Origin: Oryzias latipes
Lineage: Eukaryota > Chordata > Actinopteri > Beloniformes > Adrianichthyidae
NCBI RefSeq assembly: GCF_002234675.1
Contig: NC_019879.2
Span: 9,987,325 to 10,051,324, forward strand
DNA length: 64,000 nucleotides
Reading direction: 5' to 3'
The position numbers and the translations under genes were made by a program. Under the pieces are notes generated by a model, which saw only the letters and a list, made by a program, of their open reading frames with translations, ran no database searches and had not been told where the DNA came from. This document shows, piece by piece, positions 11,501-20,652 of this stretch (position 1 is its first letter; each line of letters opens with the position of its first letter).

Positions 11501-14500
11501 TTCTACAGAGAAAAGTGGCTTTGCATCAATTTACTGTATGTCAAAGACGCTCATATTAGAATGTGAGAGTGTGTGATTGTTTGACTCTGGAATGGACAGC
11601 TGTCCTGTTCAGGGTGTACCCTGCCTTTGCTAATAAGAAGCTGGGATAGGCTCCAGCAGCCCCATGACCCCAACAGAGGTCATGATATGGGTCTAGAAGA
11701 TGGACGGATGGTGAATGATGGCCATCAAGCAATCAAAATAAAACACTCTGTGAATAAGTTTGCCTTCAAAGCTAAATGGAATAAAAATGTTAACTTTTTG
11801 TATTACATTTTTATATCTGTTGTTTCTAAATTTGAACCAAAAAATGTTCCAAGTCTAGAAATATTTTACATTGGAAAAACATTCCTCTAGTGGTCACTTG
11901 ATGAACTGTCTCCAGTTCCTTTTGCTTTCAAATGAGCTTCAAATCCAGAAGTCAGTTTCTTTTTGTTTTTTTGGTTCATCGTGGTGGTGAACTGAGCCTG
12001 ACTAACATACAGGGACATTTTGTCAACTGTTCTCCTAATGCTATTTTTTTTTAAATATAGGATTAAATCAACTCGTATTGTGTTGAATTTTCTGATGATG
12101 ATAGGAAAAACATTATCTAAGCAATGAAACACAGAGGTTTTTTCTTTTATAGAGAAAGAAGGGGATCTTTTACACACATCCCCATCCCAAGATAGTCCGG
12201 ACTCGTATGCCAACGGAGTGAATCTGGATTCTGCTGCACTCTCAATGGCAGAGATAGCTTCCTGCAGTTATGAGGCTAGGTAAAACGTTATAACAAACTT
12301 CAATGGCTGTGCGTGGACGGGGGTGTGTGACGATCTTTGCTCCACAGGCAGGCGGGCGTGAGGAACGGGATGTTTTTTGGCAAGGCGAAGCAGCTGTGCC
12401 CCTCTCTGCAGTCCGTCCCCTATGATTTTGAAGCCTATAAAGAGGTGGCTATTAACATGTATGAGATTCTGGCAAGGTGAGAGGGAGCTGAATTCTGTCT
12501 ATCCCTGCTTTGTTTGTGTAACATAAAAACCCCTAAATTCTGCTTTTTGGCCCTCCACAGTTACACACGTGACATTGAAGCCCTCAGCTGTGATGAAGCA
12601 TTGATAGATGGCTCTGCCCTGCTTGCTGAATTGGGAATTAGCCCTGATGATTTGGCCCAGGCCATCAGAGCAGACATCAAGGAGAAAACTGGATGCAGTG
12701 CATCAGTGGGCATGGGTGAGCCATGTTTGCCTCGCGGTTTTTAATAAGACATAATTGGCTGTGGTCATATGGTATAATTCAAAAAAACTAATCTGTTATG
12801 CTCAGGGTCCAACATACTTTTGGCTCGGTTGGCAACTCGCAAGGCTAAGCCAAACGGGCAGTACTTCCTAAAGTCTGAAGAGGTGGATGATTTTATCAGA
12901 GATCTGCCTGTGACCAGATTACCAGGTAGTTACACAGCACCCCCTGCTGGCCACAGACATTATTTTACAATCTGCACCTGTTTGTGTTACAATTTGAATA
13001 AATAAATATCTTTTTTGTGTTTTTTCTTTTTAGGGGTGGGGCATGTTATGGGCAAAAAGCTGGCTACTTTGGGTGTGACTACCTGTGGGGACCTCCAGCA
13101 GGTGTCTTTGTCTCAGCTGCAGAGGATGTTTGGCCCCCGAACAGGACAAACCCTGTTTCGCTTCTGTAGGGGTTTAGATGACCGTCCCGTCCGCTGCGAG
13201 AAGGAAAGAAAATCTGTTTCCGCCGAGATGAACTATAACATTCGCTTTACAAAGGTTGAGACTTTTCTTTTTCCCCAGTTGAAGTCTGTTTTTTTTTTAC
13301 TTTGTGTTTTCTAAAAGTCTCTCTTGTTTTAAATCAATAGGTTGAAGAGGCAGAGAGTTTCCTGTCAAATTTATCCATGGAGGTGCAAAAACGTTTACGG
13401 GAAGCAGGACTGCGGGGTCGCAGGGTGACGCTCAAAGTCATGGTTCGCAAGGTTGGAGCACCGCTAGAGTCAGCCAAATATGGTGGTCATGGCATTTGTG
13501 ATAACTTAGCCAGGTAGGAAATATACCACAGTTTTCTTTGTAGACCGGTGGTCCCCAACTATTTTTAGGCCATGAACTGGTTTAATGACAGACAGTATTT
13601 TCATGGACTGGTCCAAACGGGGCTGAAGTTTGCGTTTAAGTTTTTGAAGCTTTCTGAAAAATGTATTTTTCAAATGAAAACGCTACTCCGTAAAATTTAG
13701 TTTAAAAAGACTATTTAAAACTGTCTGGAGACATTTTACAGATGATGAAGATCCAACAAAACAAAGTTGTTGATTTGAAGAAGTTGTTTATGATTTGTAA
13801 AAATTCTATAAAGACAAAATTACATTTTTTTTAATAGAATGCTACTTTTAACACGGAGAATTCAATTCAGGATTCGGGCTATGTCCAAATTCCCACCCTA
13901 ACCCTATACACTGCTCTATATAGTGCGCTCGCCATTTTGTAGTGTAAAATTCCCAAATCGCAAAACCAGTCTGCATCGATGTTCACTAGATTGATGGACC
14001 ACAATGCATTGCGTCGGAACAATTTTTGTCAAAAAAAATGTTTTTAATGTATTTTTTTAATAACTCATCAACGTTTTTATCTTCAGAAGACAGTGGATTC
14101 ATAAATAATCGAGCCCGCTACAAGCACTGCAGTCCGTGTTTTTATATGATGCTTGCAGAAACATGCGCATTCAAGAATGAGTATTACATGCCTGGTGTGG
14201 TTGTAGTTGGAAATTTTTTCTCCATTTCTTCAATGGCTCCTTTCCCCCTAAAGAAACTTTACAAAAACATTTGTTTTATTTTTTTAATTTGATTTTCTAG
14301 CTTTGGGTCCTTGATTTAGCCGTCGAAGCAGCCCCTTTAAAAAGGTAGCAGATGTTTTTAAGACATCTGACTGAGGTGAAGGACTTGACATGCGTCAAGA
14401 GTAAGTCATAAACGGACAGAATCTGATAGTTTTTGAAAATAAGACAGAAATAATCCCAATTTCTGTACCACTGCTGGTTGGGGACTACTGTTGTTGAGTA

Positions 14501-17403
14501 CACATGGAAACAACTTTCTCCTCATTATTTTCCCCATCCATTTACTTCATTTTAGAACTGTCATGCTCACTCAGCCCACTGACAGTGGACAGCTGATCGC
14601 ATCCGCAGTCATCAAGCTACTCCACGCCATGCAGCTGCAGGTGCAGGACTTAAGAGGAATTGGCATTCAGGTGCAACTTCTCGAAGGAAATCGGCATCTT
14701 CCACCGGACGGTCGGGGTCCTCGGTCATGCTCCATTAAGGAGATGTTGACCATCAGATCCAATAAGAACAGTTAGTTTAATTTGTTTGTACACTTTTTAT
14801 TGTTGCTTTGAAAGACAAGCAAAATCTAAAGTATTTTTGTCTGGAATGTTGCAGATTATTGTAAGGAACAGTCCACTCCATCAGCTAGCACCTCTTCGCT
14901 TATCTCGTCTCCTGCTGAGCCGGTTCCAGGAACAAGCAAAGAACAGCCGACCTGCAGGAAGACACCCAAACATTCACGCACACGTCTCAGCATCACCATT
15001 GAAGTTCCCTCGCCTTCCCAGGTACATCTCAGACAATACTTGCTGTTTGGTGGCACCCTTAAAGTTTTTAACCCTCAGTGTTTTTTTTAATGATATCACT
15101 CTAAGGTGGATCGTTCTGTGCTGGAAGCTCTTCCCCCAGAATTGAGAGAACAAGTAGAGCAGTCGTGGACCAAGAGAGATGGAATACCAAATAAATGCCA
15201 TTCACCTGCTCTGCAGCAGTCTTCGCCACACCCCCGCCAAGCTTCCCCTCCTCGTCCAGCACTGTCCAGTCCACCTGCTGGAACCTTAGTCCTGCAGATT
15301 CCAAACCAGCCAAACACTCCAGGAATTGTACTTGAACTACCAAACTTCTCACAGGTTAGAATTATTACATTTATTTAGAGTTTTAGCACAAAGGAAAAAA
15401 AGTAGTGTTCCCTCGCTATATTGCAGTTCACCTTTTCTTAGTCCTGATTGGCTGTAGAGCCTCGTCTGTCAGTCAGTCTCCTCTGTGCTGTGTCTCCTGT
15501 ACAGAATGCATGCAGTTTGCTAGATTTACATATATCATCAACCGTGAGCAAATCTTTTTCATTCCACAGTACTGGGTTTATTTTTCTATGAAGATTTGAG
15601 CTTTGAAAGAGTTTAAACAAAAGTATAATAAGAATAAAAGTGTTAAAATGTTCAATTCTGTCTGAGAAAAGTGTATAGGCGATTTAGTGACCTTAAGCTG
15701 TCTCTATATTAATATATTCAGAGCTAAAGACTCACATAACAAGTGTAGAAGATGTTGTAATAGTCAAGTTGTAATTTGAAAAACCTAAAGCAGGAATGAT
15801 GCTATTTTTATTAATATACATTGATTTTTGGATTTACGTTTATAATCAAGGAGAAGTTGTCATGTAAAAGAAAGATAAAATGCTGTGTGTGAAATGCTGC
15901 ACTAGAGCAATTCCATAAAGATATCTTCCTATAACGGATACTAAAAGGTTCCTGCAGAGAAGCGTGTTTGTTCTTTTCTGACTGCACCCAGCTAACATTT
16001 TAATGATGCGACTTATATCTCATCATTTGGATTGCAGGTTGATCCAGATGTGTTTGCAGCCCTCCCCAAAGAGCTACAGGAAGAACTCAAGTCCGCCTAC
16101 AACCGTGCAGCCAATGTGCAAGCCCAGCTGAAAACAGGTGAGTTGACTCTTTCAGTTCTTGCTAACATTTCTTTGTTGTTGTTTTTTCCAAGTCTAACTT
16201 TTTACTTGCTTGGTTTATCTGCAGTGGAGCAGAAGAATCCACTGCTACAGCTAAAACAGCCGGCGGTGGGAACTGGCATTGGTCGAGTGAAGAGACGCTA
16301 CAAGAGGAAGAACGCAGTCAGTCCACTTAAAAAAGGAACGTCACCCATGAAGAGGCAGCAGACAAACAGTCCAGTCAAACCCATAGCAGCTGCTGGAAAA
16401 TCAAGAGAACCGATCAATATACCAAAGGTGAGTCTTGCTGTGATGGAAGTCTGAAGCTACCAGACATTTGACACACTTTCAGGACGTGTGTTTAGTACAC
16501 TGGACAAGCAGAGAGGGGCTTCTTCTTTTCCTACTGTTTACTAGCGCATGTTCGTCACCTACAGTTGGAAGAGACTTGGTGCAAAATGACGAAGCGGTGC
16601 AAATTTCGCAATTTGGGAACAAACTGGAGACAATTGGGTTTATTGCCAGCATCCTGGCAATTGCAGATATGGATTACCATCATTACCAACACGCATTTCA
16701 TGGCCACGCATTTTGTACTAGAGCCCCAAAAAGGTTGTAAAAACTTGAGCAGCTACACGTGAACGCAAAATTTTAACGTTTGATTGGAAGTGGTTGCGTT
16801 GCAGAGGGCGATGTGTACGTAGCTTAATAGCTGAACTCACGGCTCTCATGGATTTCCTTTGCTCAGAATGAAAACAATCCCTCCACCTCAAACCTGGACC
16901 TCGCAGAACCTGCGGTCGAGGCCGTTTCTAGTCCTGTTCCAATGCTGGCCGGAGCCTTTGACCTGACAGACATCAGGACACTGCTGCGGGAATGGGTCAC
17001 CACCATAACTGGTACATGCTTCATAGAACAGAAAGTTTAGGTTTGTCTTTTTGGTTTCTTACATGCGTTTGCCTTTTGTTAGAACCAATGGAGGAGGACA
17101 TCCTGCAGGTGGTGAAATACTGCACTGAACTGATCGAAGACAAAGATCTGGAAAAGTTAGATTTGATTATAAAGTACATGAAAAGGTCAGTTCCGTCGCG
17201 TGGCACCTTTGTAAAACAAATGTCATCTCTTGTTATTGATTTTTGCTCATTTTTGACTTGTGCTATTTGTATGCTTTTCTTTCCTTTGCAGGCTCATGCA
17301 GCAGTCGGTGGAGTCTGTGTGGAGTATGGCGTTCGACTTCATCCTGGACAACGTGCAGGTGATCTTGCAGCAAGCGTATGGTAGCATCCTGAAGATAACG
17401 TGA
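5567..17403 (+). CDS. rev1: DNA repair protein REV1 (Y-family deoxycytidyl transferase), complete
   Basis: REV1 is a nuclear translesion polymerase that inserts dCMP opposite abasic sites and damaged G and scaffolds other translesion polymerases. Coding exons: 5567-5632, 7830-7962, 8085-8253, 8339-8749, 8841-9670, 10855-10953, 11024-11140, 12153-12279, 12348-12476, 12561-12715, 12806-12925, 13034-13254, 13341-13513, 14556-14770, 14855-15021, 15106-15354, 16038-16137, 16225-16427, 16867-17011, 17083-17185, 17292-17403 (4044 nt, 1347 codons plus stop). Visible parts: BRCT domain (about residues 50-140, ending near RPEWITDSIKAG); the SRLH motif (Arg488, Leu489), equivalent to human R357/L358 that pair with dCTP and evict the template base; catalytic HVDMD (Asp552) and SCDEA (Asp705, Glu706); two ubiquitin-binding motifs (from 1045 and 1128, each with the diagnostic LP); and the C-terminal polymerase-docking domain ending ILKIT. 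It is somewhat longer than human (1251 aa), mainly in the BRCT-to-catalytic linker. No break was seen. Confidence 0.97.
5640..6290. other. rev1 intron sequence, possible unclassified repeat
   Basis: Noncoding. The 5700-6240 stretch is richer in GC and in the phrases GGGTGCTTTGCG and CTTACGTGCATTTTAAGGGC than the surrounding intron. That suggests a mobile sequence, but no terminal repeats or second copy were found in the window. Confidence 0.25.
6297..6692 (-). repeat. Dispersed repeat 'R1', copy 1 (rev1 intron)
   Basis: Its reverse complement aligns along its length with 9771-10152. Shared blocks include AAGAACATGTTTAAAAAA, AAGAATGGTTATT, GTGAGACCACA and AGTGATTGGTC. Identity is roughly 70 percent by eye with indels, so the insertions are old. 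No open frame is conserved. It is probably a nonautonomous element, of unknown class. Confidence 0.7.
6926..7157 (-). repeat. tRNA-related SINE-like repeat 'S1', reverse orientation
   Basis: On the minus strand this reads the widespread fish repeat with GGAGTTTGCATGTTCTCCCC, then CTGGACAGG, GGGATAGGCTCC and GTGACCCCGAAA blocks. The other copies in this window (11575, 31665, 43680, 44340, 61655) share the same block order. A tRNA-like B box is visible in some copies. The hAT element at 7176 inserted 18 bases beyond its end. Confidence 0.75.
7176..7586 (+). mobile_element. Nonautonomous hAT element with exact 8-bp target duplication
   Basis: The element begins TAGGCCTGCACAATAT and ends with the inverted counterpart (ATATCGTGCAGCCCTA). 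It is flanked by CAATAGAG at 7168-7175 and CAATAGAG at 7587-7594, a perfect 8-bp target site duplication, which is the hAT signature. The inside has palindromic ATCGTTATCGCAATAT-type subterminal repeats and no transposase frame. A second copy in the opposite orientation lies at 21737-22577. The intact duplication suggests a relatively recent insertion. Confidence 0.9.
9771..10152 (+). repeat. Dispersed repeat 'R1', copy 2 (rev1 intron)
   Basis: Inverted homologue of 6297-6692, lying in the intron between exons 5 and 6 of rev1. It starts GACTTACTTCCGGCTCC and ends GGCAAGAATGGTTATTCTG. The two copies could pair as an imperfect hairpin in rev1 pre-mRNA, with about 3.1 kb of exon-containing loop. 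Confidence 0.7.
11575..11725 (+). repeat. SINE-like repeat 'S1', 3' part only
   Basis: Carries the distal S1 blocks: CTGTCCTGTTCAGGGTGTAC, CTGGGATAGGCTCCAGCAGC and a degenerate GATGGACGGATGG tail. The tRNA-like head is missing. It lies in the rev1 intron between exons 7 and 8. Confidence 0.7.
13546..14490 (+). mobile_element. Old hAT-type nonautonomous element, with an internal MITE-like insert
   Basis: The left end CGGTGGTCCCCAACTATTT mirrors the right end GGTTGGGGACTACTG, the common vertebrate hAT terminal form (CAGTGGTCCCCAACC). The flanking octamers TTGTAGAC and TTGTTGAG agree at 6 of 8 positions, consistent with a decayed 8-bp target duplication. From about 13880 there is a different GC-richer sequence (CTATGTCCAAATTCCCACCC, TATATAGTGCGC) typical of a second fish MITE inserted within it. 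The right boundary of that insert could not be placed. The element lies in the rev1 intron between exons 13 and 14. Confidence 0.7.
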
Positions 17404-17550
17404 AGGAGCAGTCCCCGTCTTCACCGGATGTGGTTTTTGCACTTCTATTGTTTTTATAAAGTCCATCTAGTAATGAAGTCACATGGAAGTGATTTCTTTT
17501 GTAATACCTTCTCAAGTGTGCCACGTTTACCAGTGATCTCTGTGGCCAAC

Positions 17551-17556
17551 AATAAA
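17551..17556 (+). terminator. rev1: Proximal rev1 polyadenylation signal (AATAAA)
   Basis: Canonical hexamer 148 bases after the rev1 stop codon. Use of it would give a very short 3' UTR. Confidence 0.55.
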
Positions 17557-18881
17557 CAGCGGGAGCCATGACAGTATTTGATATGTTCAGTACATACGGT
17601 TGTTTTGTTTTGTTTTTTTTAGTTGATCAAATTAAAAATTGTTCTCAGTTTCCCTTCACCTCCTTCTGTGAAGACCAGCAGCTTTATAAAATTGCCCCCT
17701 TTGTTTATTTCTGCAGACAATGCATGATTTTACCTGTGTCTAGAACAATGTTCCAACCCTGCCATGTTGCAGGAAAAAAAAATGTGTTTTTATCCACTAC
17801 TCCTTCCACATATGTAAAAGTATTCGTGTTACATGCGTGCTCGTTCTGTTCAAGTACATCTCCTACCTGTTGAATCGAAGGATTCTTGCTTCAGGCGTGC
17901 ACAGATTTCTGAAAACAGCAACAAAAAGACACGGTTGCTTGTTTCTTCGGTGCTCTAATTTTCCAACACTTATCTGTGAAATATTCAAAGCTGCTGCACA
18001 CAGTGGAATATTTTTTACTTCTTTTTAAAAGAAAAGAAGTGCCAAATCCTATTATTCAGTGTAAATAATGTTTTTAAAATCGTGGTTGAGAATTTTTAAG
18101 GAAAAAAAGTGGAGAGGACTTGCCTCTTGTATTGTTTACCTGTAGTGAATTCTTAGTAAGAGTCTTATAATTGTAACACTACTCACTCTTTAATTGTTCC
18201 AACATGGAAATCAGAAGCTCGCCAAAGTACCTCATGAAGGTTTAGTTACTGATTCACTGTAGCACTCTGATTCGGGAGAACATTGACATGATTCATGGCA
18301 ATCAAGCAGCTTATGCATCTTTTTTTTCTACTTACAAGCAAGATGTCTACTCAAAAAGTGATGCCATGTTCAGCAAGCATTTGTTTTAAGAAAGTATCAA
18401 GCGTTGCAATGTGCTCTCACTGATTAATAATGTTTATATTGAGAGAATTCTTGATTTGTATAATTACAGGGGATTTTCTTACTTATTGTTGTACTCACTC
18501 TGGAAAACGGCTGTATAGCATGAGGCTACATTTCCGTATTTGTGCACATTTTAATTTTTATACCAATCACTTGGAAGTACTTGTTGTAATATGGCCGGAT
18601 GACCTCTGAACTCTCCTTGGGAGATATTATGTATGTAGTTTAAAAGCAGTATCCTTATATGCAAAGCAGATCAGTCTATCACCGTTTTGAATACTTGTTG
18701 AATTGAATGTAATCTGGAATGTGTATATTTTCACTCACTTTCACTCAGTGTAAGTTTCTTCACCTGTCATCTTTTTATCAAAGGAGTGGCCACAGGTAAA
18801 AATTGGCCAGTGTTCTATAAACTGGCTTGTGCCTGAAGACCTGAAGCTGTGAACTTGTTTGTAAGTTTTCTAAACCTTGGT
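17557..18881 (+). other. rev1: Likely long rev1 3' UTR
   Basis: Repeat-free, moderately AT-rich sequence running from the proximal polyadenylation hexamer to a second hexamer at 18882. The absence of any repeat copy here, against the repeat-dense flanks, fits a transcribed untranslated region. Confidence 0.5.
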
Positions 18882-18887
18882 AATAAA
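18882..18887 (+). terminator. rev1: Distal rev1 polyadenylation signal (AATAAA)
   Basis: Canonical hexamer followed by a T/GT-rich stretch (TTTTGTGTTTGTTTTGG) about 20 bases downstream, the usual arrangement of a real cleavage site. Confidence 0.7.
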
Positions 18888-18954
18888 CTGAATTCTGTAT
18901 TGATTCTTTTGTGTTTGTTTTGGCGTTGTTTTAATTTAGTTTTTTAAGCGACCC

Positions 18955-19220
18955 AAAGACCCACTTTGATGAAATTAATGTTTTGTTTTTTTTAAAAATG
19001 TTCTTGTGGCATTTCTATGATGATGATGTTGGATATCATGGAGTTAAGAAAATTGAGTTCAAAATTGCATTTTTGAGTAGCGTATTTCTTTATTCCATTA
19101 ATGAATCAGGAGCAGACAAATAAAATGCTGGTTAAAAATGTGCAAGAAAATATGCTGGGCAGGCCACAAGCTCCCTGCTCCGCTCCGTTTTAACGCATCT
19201 GTTTGTAGATGACTTGATAC
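18955..19220 (+). repeat. MITE-like family 'M1', partial copy
   Basis: Starts AAAGACCCACTTTGATGAAA, then shows the M1 series of blocks: GTTCTTGTGGCAT, GAGTTCAAAATTGCA, GAATCAGGAGCAGA, CCACAAGCTCCCTGCTCCGC. It corresponds to the 5' half of the full-length copy at 37361-37923. It fills most of the gap between the rev1 poly(A) site and the txndc9 promoter. Confidence 0.7.
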
Positions 19221-19354
19221 GGCACGTCTTTTTTCTTCCTTCCTTCTAAACAGTTACAGAAAATAGCGTTCTGTACAATTTATAAGTAAATACATTGTTT
19301 TCTTGTTACTCACTCATTTAAAAAGATAAACTTTTGGCAGCTTTAGTTTGAAAG

Positions 19355-19432
19355 TGGTCCGGAAGTGAATGTGTGACGTAACAAGATTTCCTCGGGAACA
19401 TCTGCCGTCAACGCTAGATATCTTCCCTTAAG
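19355..19432 (+). promoter_or_regulatory. txndc9: txndc9 core promoter and noncoding exon 1
   Basis: An ETS-type site CCGGAAGTG (19359-19367) is followed by a CRE-like TGACGTAA (19374-19381), a pair common in TATA-less housekeeping promoters. Downstream, CCCTTAAG followed by GTAAGAAT gives a strong splice donor after 19432. That fits a short noncoding first exon joining the exon that opens at 20623 after a CCAG acceptor. Confidence 0.6.
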
Positions 19433-20250
19433 GTAAGAATAAGAATATAAAACATTTAGAAAAATTAGTAGATGCATAATTCTTACACTAGCATAAATTA
19501 ATATCCTGGGGTGGGGGTAGAAATATAAAAGAATACGTTTTGTAATTTTTTTAACGGCATTCGACGATGATAAATAGCAAGTTAGCTTATTTGGGTAACA
19601 CAATGAATCGCCAAATGCGCGTGTTTGTTAAAATTAATAAACCCGTTAAATGCTAATGTTTGTATGTTTACGTCCAAACTACCAGCAGTAAAAATTAAAA
19701 GTAATATGAAGAGCCTAGAGAGACGCATTTTATGGTTAGCTGTGTTGCACTTAGCAAATGTTAGCTAACAACTGACGAACAACATAAAGGCGTTGTCGGT
19801 GTTATTAACTGTGTGTAGATTCGTTAATTTTCCCCGTGAAACTTGTGAGGAAAAACAGTTAACGCAAACTATTTTTTACAAAATATAAATAAATGTAATG
19901 ATTCCATTTTTTGCTGTTTCTTGCTGTAGCATAATGCTCACAGACACAGTGTAATAAACATCAAACTTTCCTTTTTTGAGTTTGAAATGATTGAATGTTT
20001 TGAGTGAGAGGTGTGACCTAATGATGATGCACCTCAAAATTAAGGAAGAAAGGTTTTTTCTTTGCTGATTGTTTGCTTGTGTCATCTTTTGTTCCCATTG
20101 CTGCTAAGAACAAAAGATACACTGATCATTGGGACATTTATTGACTGTTTTTTCTTATCAACTTCTTTGTTATTGGCACCTGGTCCAAAGAAAGTGCAGG
20201 AACCTGCATTTAAAAGTTATTTCAAAAACTGACTTGGTCAAAGTCTTTAA

Positions 20251-20455
20251 CCCTTGTGCTATCTTAGATGACCTCACCCTTGAATTGACGTGTTCTCCCT
20301 ACCATGACAAAGGTGGATGAAGGTGGAAAGATTTTATGTAATCCATGGACACCAGTGAAGATCACAAATCATTGAAGAAAAAAGGTTCAGAGCACTGTCT
20401 AGTGGGTCTAGATGACCCAACTCCCAATGTTAAAGTGCCTAGGATAGCACAAGGG
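20251..20455 (+). mobile_element. piggyBac-like MITE 'P1', uninterrupted copy
   Basis: Terminal inverted repeats CCCTTGTGCTATCTTAG and CTAGGATAGCACAAGGG. It is preceded by TTAA (20247-20250) and followed by TTAC, consistent with a TTAA target with one later change. It is 205 bp with no coding potential. The copy at 22048-22473 is the same sequence carrying a further insertion, so this one acts as the unfilled reference. Confidence 0.8.
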
Positions 20456-20652
20456 TTACAAGGAGAAATGAATCAGGTTCAAGGTGTACCTTTTGAGTTT
20501 TAAGTTGGATGTGACATGTACAACAACCTAAACATATCTGCAGATTCAAAGACTACTACCCATGTGAGCCAAAACTAGCCATGTCTAATAAACTGATATA
20601 TATTTTTAAAGTTCTGTTCCAGATTGTGGCAGACTCAACTCAACTAGGAGCC

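Noticed and set aside
13251-13260. Unusual rev1 donor (AAAG followed by GTTGAG) as a broken splice site
   Set aside because: The junction keeps frame and gives the conserved protein order (RFTK then EEAESFL), so it is accepted as a weak but real donor.
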